DNA of 64,000 nt from Pseudomonas sp. GD04091 (GCF_029836165.1 NZ_JAOEBG010000013.1:1-64000); one strand, 5' to 3'. Counted from the first letter of the stretch, positions 8,732 to 17,839 are shown. Notes: generated by a model not told the origin, from the sequence alone. A program made the numbers and translations.

Positions 8732-10416
8732 GCGCCTCCTGTCCGCTTCGCACGATCATCGAAATCGCGAAGATACTTCTCGAAGGAGGGAGCACTCTTG
8801 GTCAATGCGAGCAATTGCTGAATGACCTCATCCGCGTTCGGCACCTTGAGTATCAAGGCGGGGGCATCGCCTAAAGAACTGAAGGAGTGGCCCATGAACC
8901 AGACGTCGTCGTCCACGACAAGAAAACGGTCATGCAACTTGGTCCTCCGGCCTGTGAGCACATAAGCCTGCATCTCTCCACGAAGCAGATTTTTGGTTTC
9001 GTTCAAGATCGTTTTAAATTTTTGGAGCTTCGCTGATGAGTTCTGTTTCTTCCGTTTTTCCCTCAGTTGCTCATACTCCTCAAGCGTCATGTCCTTTCGT
9101 ACGCTGTCTTTCGAAGGTGTGCCCAGGTCATCGAATGCGGTTCGAGATGTGATCACGATGACGTTCACCTGCTGGCTGCTCACCTTCGGCACAAATTGAG
9201 CGATCTGCAGAGCCCCGAAATAAGGATCCGCCATGATGACGCGCCGGCGGGCATGCTCTATCCGGTCATGAATGAAGTCAATCGCCGCCTCGCGCTCATC
9301 ATCGCCAAACCAGCGCTGGTCAAAACGCTTCGTCTCATCTTGCTGCCGGCGGCGCTCAGCGGCCTCTGCGACACGCATCGATGACGAGACGGCCACCTCT
9401 CCCCAGGTAGAGGGTGCAAGCGGTTCATTGCGATGACGCAGATAGGATTTCACTGGAGCGCCGAACTTGTCACGCACGGGCACAGCCACTTTTGTTGGCG
9501 AGGACATGACGTTCATTTGCAAGTTCATGCGTCGCAGGTAGTTGGAAAGGGGCTGGTACGCCAGCAGTTTATGCACCTTGTGGCTGATCAGAAATCCGCT
9601 ACTTGCCGTTTCCGAGGCCCGATCATGCAGCACGACCCCATCTTCCGGAATGTCACACGTATAAAAACGACTGAGCAGATTCGCACTTCTCTCAAAAAAT
9701 GTGATCTGCAGATCGCTTAGGCTTTTCCCCGTTCTGGCAACGAGTCTGATACACGCCTTTTCCGCACTGTCAGGTGTAGCCGGAACCAAGTAATTGTCGA
9801 TACGCTCTATGACAGGGTCGGGAACAATCAGTGCCAACGAACCTAGGTACTCGCTATATTCTTCGATATTGAAATGAATGCGACGCTGCAGAAAACGAAT
9901 GCACTCCTTGTCCTTGAGTACGGCCTCAAAGCCATTGCCACCACCAAACCGCCTATGCACCCTGGCCCCTGCATCCCCTCGAAAAGGAGCGGGATCCTCC
10001 CGCCCGGTCAGACCAGAAAAGATTTCCCCGGTAAAGGGAATACCCAGCTCCGGCCACACCGGATTATCTTCGAATCCTGTGCAATCCACGGGCACACCAT
10101 CGAATTCTCTTTTAATTGCTTCCTGCTGCATGGGCACAGGCGTTTTGAAATTCCCTGGCGCAGCCGAACGGTACCATCGGAGCGCAGCCTCGGCGGTCAT
10201 GACGACGCGACGAAAATATACTTTTGCTTTTCCGCCACGAAGCGGCCAGGTCTCGATCCCGGTCATGCCTTTCTCCGGTGAACGGCCGGATGCCAACAGG
10301 GAGACACTACCGAACAAGAGCTTGGCGGGTACATCGGAGGTCGCTTGAAAAGTCGTCAGCCTAACGACTGCATAAGTGTATTCACGAGCAAGTTCACGGA
10401 CATCGACAGTCTTCAA
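8728..10416 (-). CDS. PLD-like domain protein, possibly VPA1262 family
   Basis: A 562-residue protein, first gene of the trio. The start is TTG: a GGAG (10427-10424) sits seven bases before it and no in-frame ATG lies nearby upstream. Residues 1-360 are an unrecognised N-terminal region. Residues about 365-545 look PLD-like, with VIMADPYFG at 393-401 and H495-D-R497-F-L-V-V-D502 near the end. From memory the layout resembles proteins annotated as the 'VPA1262 family', which occur in mobile or defence islands; I could not check this. Composition is AT-rich for the region (only 22 G+C in 60 bases at 9001-9060). Its last four bases overlap the next gene. Anti-phage nuclease activity is a hypothesis. 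Confidence 0.75.
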   Translation of the reverse strand: MKTVDVRELAREYTYAVVRLTTFQATSDVPAKLLFGSVSLLASGRSPEKGMTGIETWPLRGGKAKVYFRRVVMTAEAALRWYRSAAPGNFKTPVPMQQEAIKREFDGVPVDCTGFEDNPVWPELGIPFTGEIFSGLTGREDPAPFRGDAGARVHRRFGGGNGFEAVLKDKECIRFLQRRIHFNIEEYSEYLGSLALIVPDPVIERIDNYLVPATPDSAEKACIRLVARTGKSLSDLQITFFERSANLLSRFYTCDIPEDGVVLHDRASETASSGFLISHKVHKLLAYQPLSNYLRRMNLQMNVMSSPTKVAVPVRDKFGAPVKSYLRHRNEPLAPSTWGEVAVSSSMRVAEAAERRRQQDETKRFDQRWFGDDEREAAIDFIHDRIEHARRRVIMADPYFGALQIAQFVPKVSSQQVNVIVITSRTAFDDLGTPSKDSVRKDMTLEEYEQLREKRKKQNSSAKLQKFKTILNETKNLLRGEMQAYVLTGRRTKLHDRFLVVDDDVWFMGHSFSSLGDAPALILKVPNADEVIQQLLALTKSAPSFEKYLRDFDDRAKRTGGA

Positions 10417-10666
10417 GCAACCACTCCATGGAAATAATATGGCAATTGGCCTTCAGCCTCACAGAGCGCCCCACGGCAAGTCAAGCCAAACCGTCGGTCT
10501 CTGCAGGCTTAAAGCGCTGACGCCATTCTGCTTCGAGGCTGTTTGCGTCGACATCCTGCCCCTGCGCATAAACACGCTAACCGAGAGAAAAACGCCCTCG
10601 ACAACTGGCGATGGAATCGAGAAAGCCATACCCGCGCCCAGAGGCTGCTAATTGCCCCAGCAGCAT

Positions 10667-11152
10667 TCACCCCTTGATGGCTTTCTCGATGGCGGCGATA
10701 TCGATCTTGCCCATCGTCATCATGGCCTCGAACGCCCGCTTGGCAGCCGCACGATCGGGGCTGGCGACAGCCTCGGTGAGGACGCGCGGGCTGATCTGCC
10801 ACGACAGCCCCCACTTGTCCTTGCACCAGCCACACACACTCTCCTGCCCGCCGTTGTCGACGATGGCATGCCAGTAACGGTCGGTTTCCTCCTGGCTGTC
10901 GGTAGCCACCTGGAAGGAGAACGCCTCGCTATGGGTGAAGGCCTTGCCGCCGTTCAGGCCGATGCAGGGAATGCCCATCACGGTGAACTCGACCGTGATC
11001 ACATCGCCCGCCTTGCCCGACGGATAATCAGCGGGGGCCTTGTGCACGGCAGTCACCTGGCTGTCCGGAAAGGTCTGGGCGTAGAAGCTGGCCGCCTCCT
11101 CGGCATCGTGATCGAACCAGAGGCAGATGCTGTTCTTCGGGGTCATCGTCAT
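10667..11152 (-). CDS. VOC-family (PhnB-like glyoxalase fold) protein
   Basis: A 161-residue cytoplasmic protein of the vicinal-oxygen-chelate superfamily, of the type often misnamed 3-demethylubiquinone methyltransferase. Typical segments are ICLWFDHDAEEAASFYAQTF near the start, GIPCIGLNGG in the middle and CGWCKDKWGLSWQISP toward the end. The C-terminal helix (AAKRAFEAMMTMGKIDIAAIEKA) is usual for this subgroup. The start is MTMTPK at 11152; a second ATG two codons later is possible. It stands alone, and its substrate is unknown. Confidence 0.85.
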   Translation of the reverse strand: MTMTPKNSICLWFDHDAEEAASFYAQTFPDSQVTAVHKAPADYPSGKAGDVITVEFTVMGIPCIGLNGGKAFTHSEAFSFQVATDSQEETDRYWHAIVDNGGQESVCGWCKDKWGLSWQISPRVLTEAVASPDRAAAKRAFEAMMTMGKIDIAAIEKAIKG

Positions 11153-11496
11153 GGCTCCTGTGGCTGCACACTGCCACCGAGTCTAGCCCCGCAGTCCGCC
11201 CGGCTTGCGGGCCTGCGATCAACGGAGGGTCAACTGCCTTGCGCAAAACCGCTCAACTGAGTGTTTTCCCTGTGGGCCGGGCTGGACCGCAAAGCAAGCG
11301 ACGCGGTGCCTGGCACCGGCTTCGCCGGTGTTCGCGGCGCAAGTTGCTGCAACCTCACAGGCGCTGCAAGGCTCCCGACGAACAGGCGAACGCCCGGACC
11401 AGCAAGCGCACTGTATGCCGCGTTTGCCGGCCATCTGTATCTGACGCTCGGTCGCCGGCGGATCTAGCATCGAAATCCCGATCCAAGGTGCCCGCC
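11153..11496. other. Intergenic region without a supported gene
   Basis: This 344-base stretch between the divergent VOC and GNAT genes holds no convincing coding frame. Around 11308-11345 there is a degenerate palindromic segment (ACCGGCTTCGCCGGTG), which looks like a decayed REP-type hairpin. Nothing else was recognised. Confidence 0.5.
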
Positions 11497-11985
11497 ATGA
11501 ACGATTTCCCTGCCACGCTCGACCTGCACGGCCTGGCCATGCGCCCACTGCAACCCAGCGACCTGGAGATGATCTGCGCCCAGCGCGAGGCCATGTTCCT
11601 CGAGGCCGGCGGCGATCCTGCGCGCTTGCGCACCATGAGCGAACACTTCCGCCCGTGGCTGCGACCTCGCCTGGCCGATGGTCGCTACCACGGTTTCGCG
11701 CTGCTGGACGCGGGCCTGGCCGTGGCGGCGATCGGGCTGATGGAGATCGAGTGGCCGCCCCACCCCGCCCACCCGAGGGAGGACCGCCGCGGCTATGTGC
11801 TCAACGTCTACGTCGAGCCCTCTCATCGCCGCCGGGGCCTGGCCTCGAGCCTGATGCGCCTGGCCGAGGCCGAGTTCATTCGCCGGGGCGTGGGCTTTGC
11901 CGTGCTGCATGCGACCGAGGTCGGCAGGCCGGTTTATGCCGGGCTTGGCTGGACGGCCACCACGGAGATGGCGAAGGTCCTGTGA
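11497..11985 (+). CDS. GNAT-family N-acetyltransferase
   Basis: A 162-residue acetyl-CoA-dependent acyltransferase of unknown substrate. The GNAT core is visible as VLNVYVEPSHRRRGLASSLM, the acetyl-CoA pyrophosphate-binding loop (consensus Q/RxxGxG/A), followed by the C-terminal strand around GRPVYAGLGW. The reading frame stays open upstream, but that part is Arg-rich and lacks a ribosome site. MNDFPATL at 11497, preceded by an AAGGTG element, is the better start. It is monocistronic. Confidence 0.85.
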   Translation: MNDFPATLDLHGLAMRPLQPSDLEMICAQREAMFLEAGGDPARLRTMSEHFRPWLRPRLADGRYHGFALLDAGLAVAAIGLMEIEWPPHPAHPREDRRGYVLNVYVEPSHRRRGLASSLMRLAEAEFIRRGVGFAVLHATEVGRPVYAGLGWTATTEMAKVL

Positions 11986-12140
11986 GACCCTGACAGTTTT
12001 GCCAGTTGCGCACACCAGGCCACGCTTGCAAAGTCATCGCAGGGCCACACGGGGTGCTTGGGTTTGACGTGTGCCGGCATAACGTTCAAGGTCAGGGGCT
12101 GCGCCCCCCCCCAACGACCCGACACAGCATGGAGCCCGAG

Positions 12141-12956
12141 ATGCATTTCGACCTGATCCAGACCCTGAGCCTGGCTGGCAAGCCCGGTGTCCCCAACGAT
12201 GACCGCATCGGTTGCGCCGACCGTCATGCCTGGGTCATCGACGGCGCCACCGACCTGGGGGAGCCCGGATTGCTGGGGGAGCGTGGCGGCGCGGCCTGGC
12301 TTTCGTCGACGGCGCAACGGGCGTTCGCGGCCGCGTCGGGTTCGTTGTCCGATATCTGCCAGAACGTGTTCGCCAGCATTGCCAAGGCTTACGAGCATGA
12401 TTGTCGGCGCGAGCCGTTCGGTAGCTGGGAGCTACCGCGCGCCGCCTTTGCCGCAGTCGCCCTGGAAGGCGACGAGCTGGTCTGCGCGCATCTGGCCGAC
12501 TGCGTGGTGCTGCATCGCGGCACAGAAGGCGTACGGTTCCTTACCCCAGCGCCGGATCACGACGACGAATGCGCCGCCGCTGCCGCCCTAGGTGCCGGGA
12601 TTGGCGCTCATGGCGTGCGCCCGCCTGCCGTGCTGGAAGACCGTCGCGCTGCGCGCATGCGCGCTCGGGAGGTCCTCAGCGTCGATGCCGTCTGCGCCGG
12701 TGAGAACACCTGCCACACACGCCACCCTGTCTCACAGGGTGACGATATCGTGCTGATGAGCGATGGCCTGGCGGCGCTGCTCTCGCCCTACCAGGTCCTC
12801 GGGCCCGAAGCGTTCATCGATCAGTTGCTGTCCAACGGACTGGACGACCTGGCCCGCCGGCTGCGCGCCATCGAGCAAGAGGATGCCGCCTGCCTGCGTT
12901 ACCCGCGCTTCAAGAAGAGCGACGATGCCTCGGCGATCTGGTTGCGTGTCGCCTGA
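12141..12956 (+). CDS. PP2C-type serine/threonine phosphatase, stand-alone
   Basis: A 271-residue protein with a single PP2C-like domain. Visible metal-site motifs are the N-terminal NDDRIG and WVIDGATDLG (Asp about 34), a central DDIVLMSDGLAALL, and the C-terminal DDASAIWL. GGAG (12131-12134) is correctly spaced before the ATG at 12141; an in-frame ATG at 12129 is less well placed. It lacks the linked kinase, forkhead or secretion genes that accompany Stp1/PppA-type phosphatases, so its partner kinase cannot be named. Confidence 0.82.
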   Translation: MHFDLIQTLSLAGKPGVPNDDRIGCADRHAWVIDGATDLGEPGLLGERGGAAWLSSTAQRAFAAASGSLSDICQNVFASIAKAYEHDCRREPFGSWELPRAAFAAVALEGDELVCAHLADCVVLHRGTEGVRFLTPAPDHDDECAAAAALGAGIGAHGVRPPAVLEDRRAARMRAREVLSVDAVCAGENTCHTRHPVSQGDDIVLMSDGLAALLSPYQVLGPEAFIDQLLSNGLDDLARRLRAIEQEDAACLRYPRFKKSDDASAIWLRVA

Positions 12957-13014
12957 GGCGTCCATCCGAACGCACCCCACCCCATTCAATCGATATATAT
13001 TTTTGTATACACCG

Positions 13015-13130
13015 TTGATTCCAATCGTCAGTCGGCGCTAGGATTGCCAGGCTTGGCAACGCTCCCTAGACCTGTCAAGTGAAATCAAGCCCGTCGATGC
13101 CCTGGGGAGGGTGAGTCGACGGGCTTTTTA
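13015..13130 (+). ncRNA. Candidate small RNA or leader attenuator
   Basis: A promoter-like pair TTGATT (13015-13020) and TAGGAT (13039-13044), 18 bases apart, is followed about 45 bases later by a very strong intrinsic terminator. This would make an RNA of about 80 nucleotides from about 13051. Alternatively the region is simply the read-through terminator of the phosphatase gene, or an attenuator ahead of the TonB receptor gene, whose ATG lies 75 bases after the hairpin. Sequence alone does not decide between these. Confidence 0.3.
13088..13130 (+). terminator. Strong intrinsic terminator before TonB receptor
   Basis: A perfect 10-bp stem AGCCCGTCGA (13088-13097) / TCGACGGGCT (13116-13125) closes an 18-base loop and runs into TTTTT. 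It lies 131 bases after the PP2C stop and 75 bases before the receptor ATG. Confidence 0.85.
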
Positions 13131-13204
13131 TCGCCTATCGCTGTATATAAAAATCTATAACGAGGCCGCACGCCGTAACCGGCATGGCCCAGCAAGGAGC
13201 CGAC

Positions 13205-15250
13205 ATGAAGTCGCTAGCCCCCCGCCTGTCCCTGGCCGCGCTCGCCGCCATGGCCACCTCTGCGGCGTTCGCCGACGAACAGGAAAAACCATTCACCCTC
13301 GGTGAAATCCGCATTTCCGCGCCGCAGGACGACAAGCTGGCCACCGGCAACTCGGTGGTCGAGGCTGCCGACATGCGCCTGCACGACCGTGAAACCGTGG
13401 ACAAAGCCCTCGCCCTGGCCCCCGGCGTCAACCTCGCCTACATGGGCGGACGGGCCGAACAGGTGGTCTTCGTGCGCGGCTTCGACCGCCTGCAGGTGCC
13501 GGTGTTCATCGACGGCATTCCCACCTACGTGCCCTACGACGGCAACATCGACCTGGGCCGCTTCACCACCTACGACCTGTCGCGCGTCGAAGTCGCCAAG
13601 GGCTTCGCCTCGCTGCTGTATGGCCCCAACACTCTGGGCGGCGCCATCAACCTGGTCACCCGCCGCCCGACCCAGGCCTTCGAAGGCGAGGTGGGCGGCG
13701 GCCTGGAGCTGACCGACCACGGCAACGTCAATGCCTACCGCAGCTACGTCAACGCCGGCTCCAACCAGGGCAACTGGTGGATGCAAGGTGGCGTGTCCTA
13801 CGTCGACTACGACTACACCCTGCTACCCGACGACTTCAAGCCGACCAACAACCAGCAGGGCGAAGGCCGCCGGGAGAACAGCGACAAGCGCGACGGCAAG
13901 TTCAGCTTCAAGCTCGGCCTGACCCCCAACGACACCGATGAGTACGTGCTTGGCTATGTCCAGCAGCAAGGCCGCAAGGGTCAGCCGCCCTATGCCGGCG
14001 ACCTGCCCGCCAGCGGGCAGCGCAAACGCTGGTGGGAGTGGCCGACCTGGGACAAGAGCAGCCTGTTCCTGGCCACCAACACCCGCTTCGGCGAGCATGG
14101 CCTGAAGACCCGGGTCTACCACGACACCTTCAAGAATTCGCTGGAGAGTTTCGTCTACAACAACGGCATCGTCGGCCCGTTGCAAGCGGGCTTCCCCAGC
14201 AAGTACGACGACGAATCCAGCGGTTTCTCCCTCGAAGGCGACCTGGCCCTGACAGCCAGCAACCGCCTGGGCATCGCCTACCACTTCAAGGAGGATGTGC
14301 ACCGCTCCCGTGATGGCGGCGACCCGTGGACCCATTTCCGCGACCAGACCCAGTCCATCGCCCTGGAGGACACCTGGAAGCTCGACGAAGTGTTCAGCGT
14401 GGTCGGCGGCGTGTCGTACAACTACCGCAAGAGCCTGGATGCCGAGAACTTCGGCACCAACGCGGCCTCGCCCCGGGTCAAGACCCTGTACGACGAACCC
14501 ACCGGCAGCGACGATGCGGTCAATGCCCAGTTGGGTCTGTTCATGAACACAGGCCCCCTGCTGGCCATCGACCACGACGGCCAGGTGCGCCTGACCGTGG
14601 CGCGCAAGAGCCGCTTCGCCACCATCAAGGACCGCTACTCGACCCGCTTCGGCACGGTGATCCCCAGCCCGGACCTGAAATCCGAACGCGCCACGCACTA
14701 CGAGCTGGGCTACGCCGGTTCGCTGGGTAGCCTGTGGTCGCTGGATGCCGCGCTGTTCGTCAGCGAGATCGAGGATTCCATCCAGCAGGTCACGGTGGCG
14801 CCGCAGCCCGGCTGCGCGGCGCCCTGCGGGCAGTACCAGAACATCGCCAAGGCTCGCAACCAAGGCGTGGAGCTGGGCCTGAAGAGCGATATCGGCGACT
14901 GGCAGCTGGGCGCCAGCTACACCTACCTGGACCGCCAGAACCGCAGCAACCCGGACATCCGCCCGGTGGATACCCCGCGCCACAACCTGTTCGCCTCGGC
15001 CACCTGGAACCAGGGGGCCTGGCGCCATACCGGCAGCGTCGAGGCCGCCTCGCGCCGCTACAGCGCCTCGGACGGCACCCAGACCGCCAATGGGTACGCC
15101 GTCTACAACCTCAAGACCGGCTACACCTTCGCCAACGATCTGCGCATCGAGGCCGGCGTGCGCAACTTGCTCGACCGTCTCTACGCGTACACCGAGGGCT
15201 ATCCGGAAATGGGCCGCAACTACTTCGTGCAGTTCAATGTGCCGCTGTAA
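13205..15250 (+). CDS. TonB-dependent outer-membrane receptor
   Basis: From ATG 13205, which has AGGAG six bases before it, the protein is 681 residues. It begins with a signal peptide ending in AAFADE. The N-terminal plug follows (RISAPQDDKLATGNSVVEA, then VFVRGFDRLQVPVFIDGIPTYVPYDG and ARVEV-like LSRVEVAKGFASLLYGPNTLGGAINLV in separate blocks). A beta-barrel with the typical end RNYFVQFNV completes it. TonB-ExbBD energises uptake of siderophores, metals or other large ligands through such receptors. The ligand is not identifiable. The next gene starts inside its last codons, followed by a di-haem protein and a beta-propeller, so it heads an unusual periplasmic cassette. An upstream ATG at 13184 has no better ribosome site. 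Confidence 0.9.
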   Translation: MKSLAPRLSLAALAAMATSAAFADEQEKPFTLGEIRISAPQDDKLATGNSVVEAADMRLHDRETVDKALALAPGVNLAYMGGRAEQVVFVRGFDRLQVPVFIDGIPTYVPYDGNIDLGRFTTYDLSRVEVAKGFASLLYGPNTLGGAINLVTRRPTQAFEGEVGGGLELTDHGNVNAYRSYVNAGSNQGNWWMQGGVSYVDYDYTLLPDDFKPTNNQQGEGRRENSDKRDGKFSFKLGLTPNDTDEYVLGYVQQQGRKGQPPYAGDLPASGQRKRWWEWPTWDKSSLFLATNTRFGEHGLKTRVYHDTFKNSLESFVYNNGIVGPLQAGFPSKYDDESSGFSLEGDLALTASNRLGIAYHFKEDVHRSRDGGDPWTHFRDQTQSIALEDTWKLDEVFSVVGGVSYNYRKSLDAENFGTNAASPRVKTLYDEPTGSDDAVNAQLGLFMNTGPLLAIDHDGQVRLTVARKSRFATIKDRYSTRFGTVIPSPDLKSERATHYELGYAGSLGSLWSLDAALFVSEIEDSIQQVTVAPQPGCAAPCGQYQNIAKARNQGVELGLKSDIGDWQLGASYTYLDRQNRSNPDIRPVDTPRHNLFASATWNQGAWRHTGSVEAASRRYSASDGTQTANGYAVYNLKTGYTFANDLRIEAGVRNLLDRLYAYTEGYPEMGRNYFVQFNVPL

Positions 15251-16520
15251 GCCATGGCTGCTGGCCCTCGCCCTGTGGGCCGGGGCCGCGCAGGCGCAGC
15301 CGGTGGTGGTGCTGACCAGCTATCCCGAGGCGATGATGACCCGCTTCGAGGACGCCTTCGCCCAGGCCCACCCCGAACACCGTCTGCACCTGATCTGGCG
15401 CCAGGGCTTCGATGCCCTGCCCTTCCTGCTGCAGCCCGACCAGGGCGGCGTCGATGTGTACTGGGCGCCGTCGCCCGGCAACTTCGCTCGGCTGGCCCAG
15501 GGCGGTGGCTGGCAACCGCTGGGCATCGACCTCGACGGGCTGCCGGCGAAGATCGGCGGCATGCCTTTGCGCGACCGCGATCGACACTACCAGGCCACCG
15601 AGCTGGCAGGTTACGGCTTCGCCACCAACCCGGCGCTGTTGCGCCGACTGGGGCTGTCGCCACCGAAGGACTGGTCCGACCTGCTCGACCCACGCCTGCG
15701 CGCACGCATCGCCCTGCCCGACCCCGGCCGGGTCGGCTTTGCCCCGGTAATGCTCGATATCGTCCTCGATGCCTACGGCTGGGACCGCGGCTGGGCACTG
15801 TGGAGCGAACTGGCCGGACAGTCGCGGCTGGTCAGCCGGGGTGGCACGCTGGTGACCGACGAGGTCACCAGCGGTCGTGTCGCGGTGGGGCTGTCCATCG
15901 ACTTCTTCGTCGCCTCGGCGATCGCCAATGGCGAAGACGTAGGCTTCGTCTATCCGCGCCATGGCGGGCTCAACCCCGCCCACATCGCGATCACCGCCAA
16001 GGCCCGGCATGTACAGGGCGCACGGGATTTCGCGGCCTTCGTGCTGTCGCCGGACGGCCAGAAACTGCTGGCCGACCCGGAGATCCGCAAGCTGCCGGCG
16101 CGCCCGAGCGTGTACGCCCAATTGTCCGGTGCCTACCACGACCCATTCGCCGCCGCGCGCCAGGGCGCCTACCGCTACGGCAACGACGCCTCGCGCGAAC
16201 GGCTGGGGTTGGTCAGTTCGGTCTTCAGCCAGTGGCTGGCCCTGCCGCACGAACGGCTGAGCGGCTTGTGGGCGCGCGTTCACGCGGGCGAGGCCGCCGG
16301 TCACGATCTGCAGGCCGTGCGTGAACAGCTTACTCGACCACCGCTCACCTCGGCACAAGCACACTCGCCCGCGCTGCTGACGCTGTTCGCCCAGCGCCAG
16401 GACCGTGGATCGCAGGCATCACCCACGGACGCACTGGGGCGCCGCGAAATCGACTGGCAGTTCCAGGCCGCGCTGCACTTCACAGAGGCCGAACGGTTGC
16501 TCGACGGGATGGGGCTGTGA
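15237..16520 (+). CDS. ABC-type extracellular solute-binding protein (orphan)
   Basis: A 427-residue periplasmic binding protein of the iron/polyamine-like class (SBP_bac type). It has a signal peptide (LLALALWAGAAQAQP) and the typical first strand VVVLTSYPEAMMTRFEDAF. The body contains YWAPSPGNFARLAQGGGW, ELAGYGFATNPALLRRLG and LVSRGGTLVTDEVTSGRVAVG. The ATG at 15237 overlaps the end of the receptor gene by 14 bases. Residues 350-427 extend past the usual domain and are probably helical. No permease or ATPase gene follows, so it either works with an unlinked transporter or serves a periplasmic, non-transport role. The ligand is unknown. Confidence 0.82.
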   Translation: MCRCKPWLLALALWAGAAQAQPVVVLTSYPEAMMTRFEDAFAQAHPEHRLHLIWRQGFDALPFLLQPDQGGVDVYWAPSPGNFARLAQGGGWQPLGIDLDGLPAKIGGMPLRDRDRHYQATELAGYGFATNPALLRRLGLSPPKDWSDLLDPRLRARIALPDPGRVGFAPVMLDIVLDAYGWDRGWALWSELAGQSRLVSRGGTLVTDEVTSGRVAVGLSIDFFVASAIANGEDVGFVYPRHGGLNPAHIAITAKARHVQGARDFAAFVLSPDGQKLLADPEIRKLPARPSVYAQLSGAYHDPFAAARQGAYRYGNDASRERLGLVSSVFSQWLALPHERLSGLWARVHAGEAAGHDLQAVREQLTRPPLTSAQAHSPALLTLFAQRQDRGSQASPTDALGRREIDWQFQAALHFTEAERLLDGMGL

Positions 16521-17839
16521 AGCGTCTGCGTATCGCGTTGCTAATGTTGCTGGGTACGAGTGGGCACGTCTGTGCGCAAGCCCCCCGCATGGCGTTCGCC
16601 CAGCCCATGCCCGGCCTGGTCGAGGATGCGCAGCTGGAGCGGTTCTTTCGTGGTCGTGGCCTGTTCCACCAGGCCTGGGTGATCGCGCCGTCGCTGGACA
16701 CCGCGGTCGACGGCCTGGGCCCGTTGTACAACCGCATCACCTGCATCGCCTGCCATCCGCGCAATGGCCGGGGCCAGGCGCCCGCACAACCCGACGAGCC
16801 GATGCGCAGCATGTTGGTGCGGCTGTCGGTCGAGGGCCTCGGCGAACACGGCGAACCCGCGCCCCACCCGCTCTATGGCGACCAGCTCAACGAGCAGGGG
16901 ATTCCCGGTGTGCCCGGCGAAGGCCGGGCGCTGCTCGACTGGGAGGAACATCCGTTGCCGCTGGGCGACGATGAAACGGTCATGCTGCGCAAACCGGCCC
17001 TGCGCTTCGAGGCATTGGCCTACGGCCTGCCGGGGCCGGTACGCACCTCCGCCCGGGTGGCGCCGCCGGTATTCGGCCTGGGACTGCTCGAAGCCATCGA
17101 GGCCAGTACCTTGCAAGCGCTGGCCGATGCGCCGAAACCCGACGGAGTGAAAGGCCGGATCAACCAAGTGTGGAGCGTCGAGCGCAAGCGCCTGGAGCCT
17201 GGTCGCTTCGGCCTCAAGGCCAACCAGCCTGACCTCAGGCAGCAGATCGCCAGCGCCATGCACGGTGACCTGGGGATTACCTCGCCACTGTATCCGCAGC
17301 AGAACTGCACCTCGCTGCAGCGTGCCTGCCGGCAGGCACCCGTCGGCGGCGAGCCGGAACTCGATGGCCTGCAACTGAGCGACCTGCATTACTACTTCGC
17401 CCACCTCGCGGTCCCTGCACGGCGTGATCGCGACAAACCCGAGGTGATCGAGGGTGAGCGGTTGTTCGCCGCTCTCGGTTGCGTCGCCTGCCACACGCCT
17501 TCGGTGCAGACTGGCGAACACCCGGATTTTCCCTCGCTGCCCCGTCAACGCATCGAGCCCTACAGCGACTTGCTGCTGCATGACATGGGCGAGGGCCTGG
17601 CCGACGGACGCGAGGACTTTCGCGCCAGCGGACGCGAATGGAGGACGCCACCGCTGTGGGGGCTCGGGCTGAGCCAGACGGTCGCGCCCGGCAGTGGCTA
17701 CCTGCATGATGGCCGGGCCCGGAGCCTGAGCGAGGCGATCCTCTGGCACGGCGCAGAGGCCGAGGCGGCCCGCGAACGCTACCGCCAGCTGCCTCGTACG
17801 GCACGCCAGGCGCTGGAAGCGTTTCTGATGTCGCTCTAG
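16517..17839 (+). CDS. Di-haem oxidoreductase-like (DHOR family) c-type cytochrome
   Basis: A 440-residue exported protein starting with GTG (the GTGA at 16517-16520 overlaps the upstream stop). It has a signal peptide ending about HVCAQ and two c-type haem-binding motifs, C76-I-A-C-H80 and C322-V-A-C-H326. The long gap between them and the ending with YLHDGRARSLSEAILWHG are typical of the di-haem 'thiol oxidoreductase-like' family related to MauG and cytochrome c peroxidases. It probably transfers electrons in the periplasm; the substrate is unknown. It belongs to the same coupled cassette as the receptor and binding protein, and is followed after 83 bases by the beta-propeller gene. Confidence 0.85.
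   Translation: MKRLRIALLMLLGTSGHVCAQAPRMAFAQPMPGLVEDAQLERFFRGRGLFHQAWVIAPSLDTAVDGLGPLYNRITCIACHPRNGRGQAPAQPDEPMRSMLVRLSVEGLGEHGEPAPHPLYGDQLNEQGIPGVPGEGRALLDWEEHPLPLGDDETVMLRKPALRFEALAYGLPGPVRTSARVAPPVFGLGLLEAIEASTLQALADAPKPDGVKGRINQVWSVERKRLEPGRFGLKANQPDLRQQIASAMHGDLGITSPLYPQQNCTSLQRACRQAPVGGEPELDGLQLSDLHYYFAHLAVPARRDRDKPEVIEGERLFAALGCVACHTPSVQTGEHPDFPSLPRQRIEPYSDLLLHDMGEGLADGREDFRASGREWRTPPLWGLGLSQTVAPGSGYLHDGRARSLSEAILWHGAEAEAARERYRQLPRTARQALEAFLMSL

Noticed and set aside
10417..10666. Possible gene remnant or attachment site beside the defence-like island
   Set aside because: Only short unsupported frames were seen, and no direct repeat or tRNA end was found at the island borders by eye.
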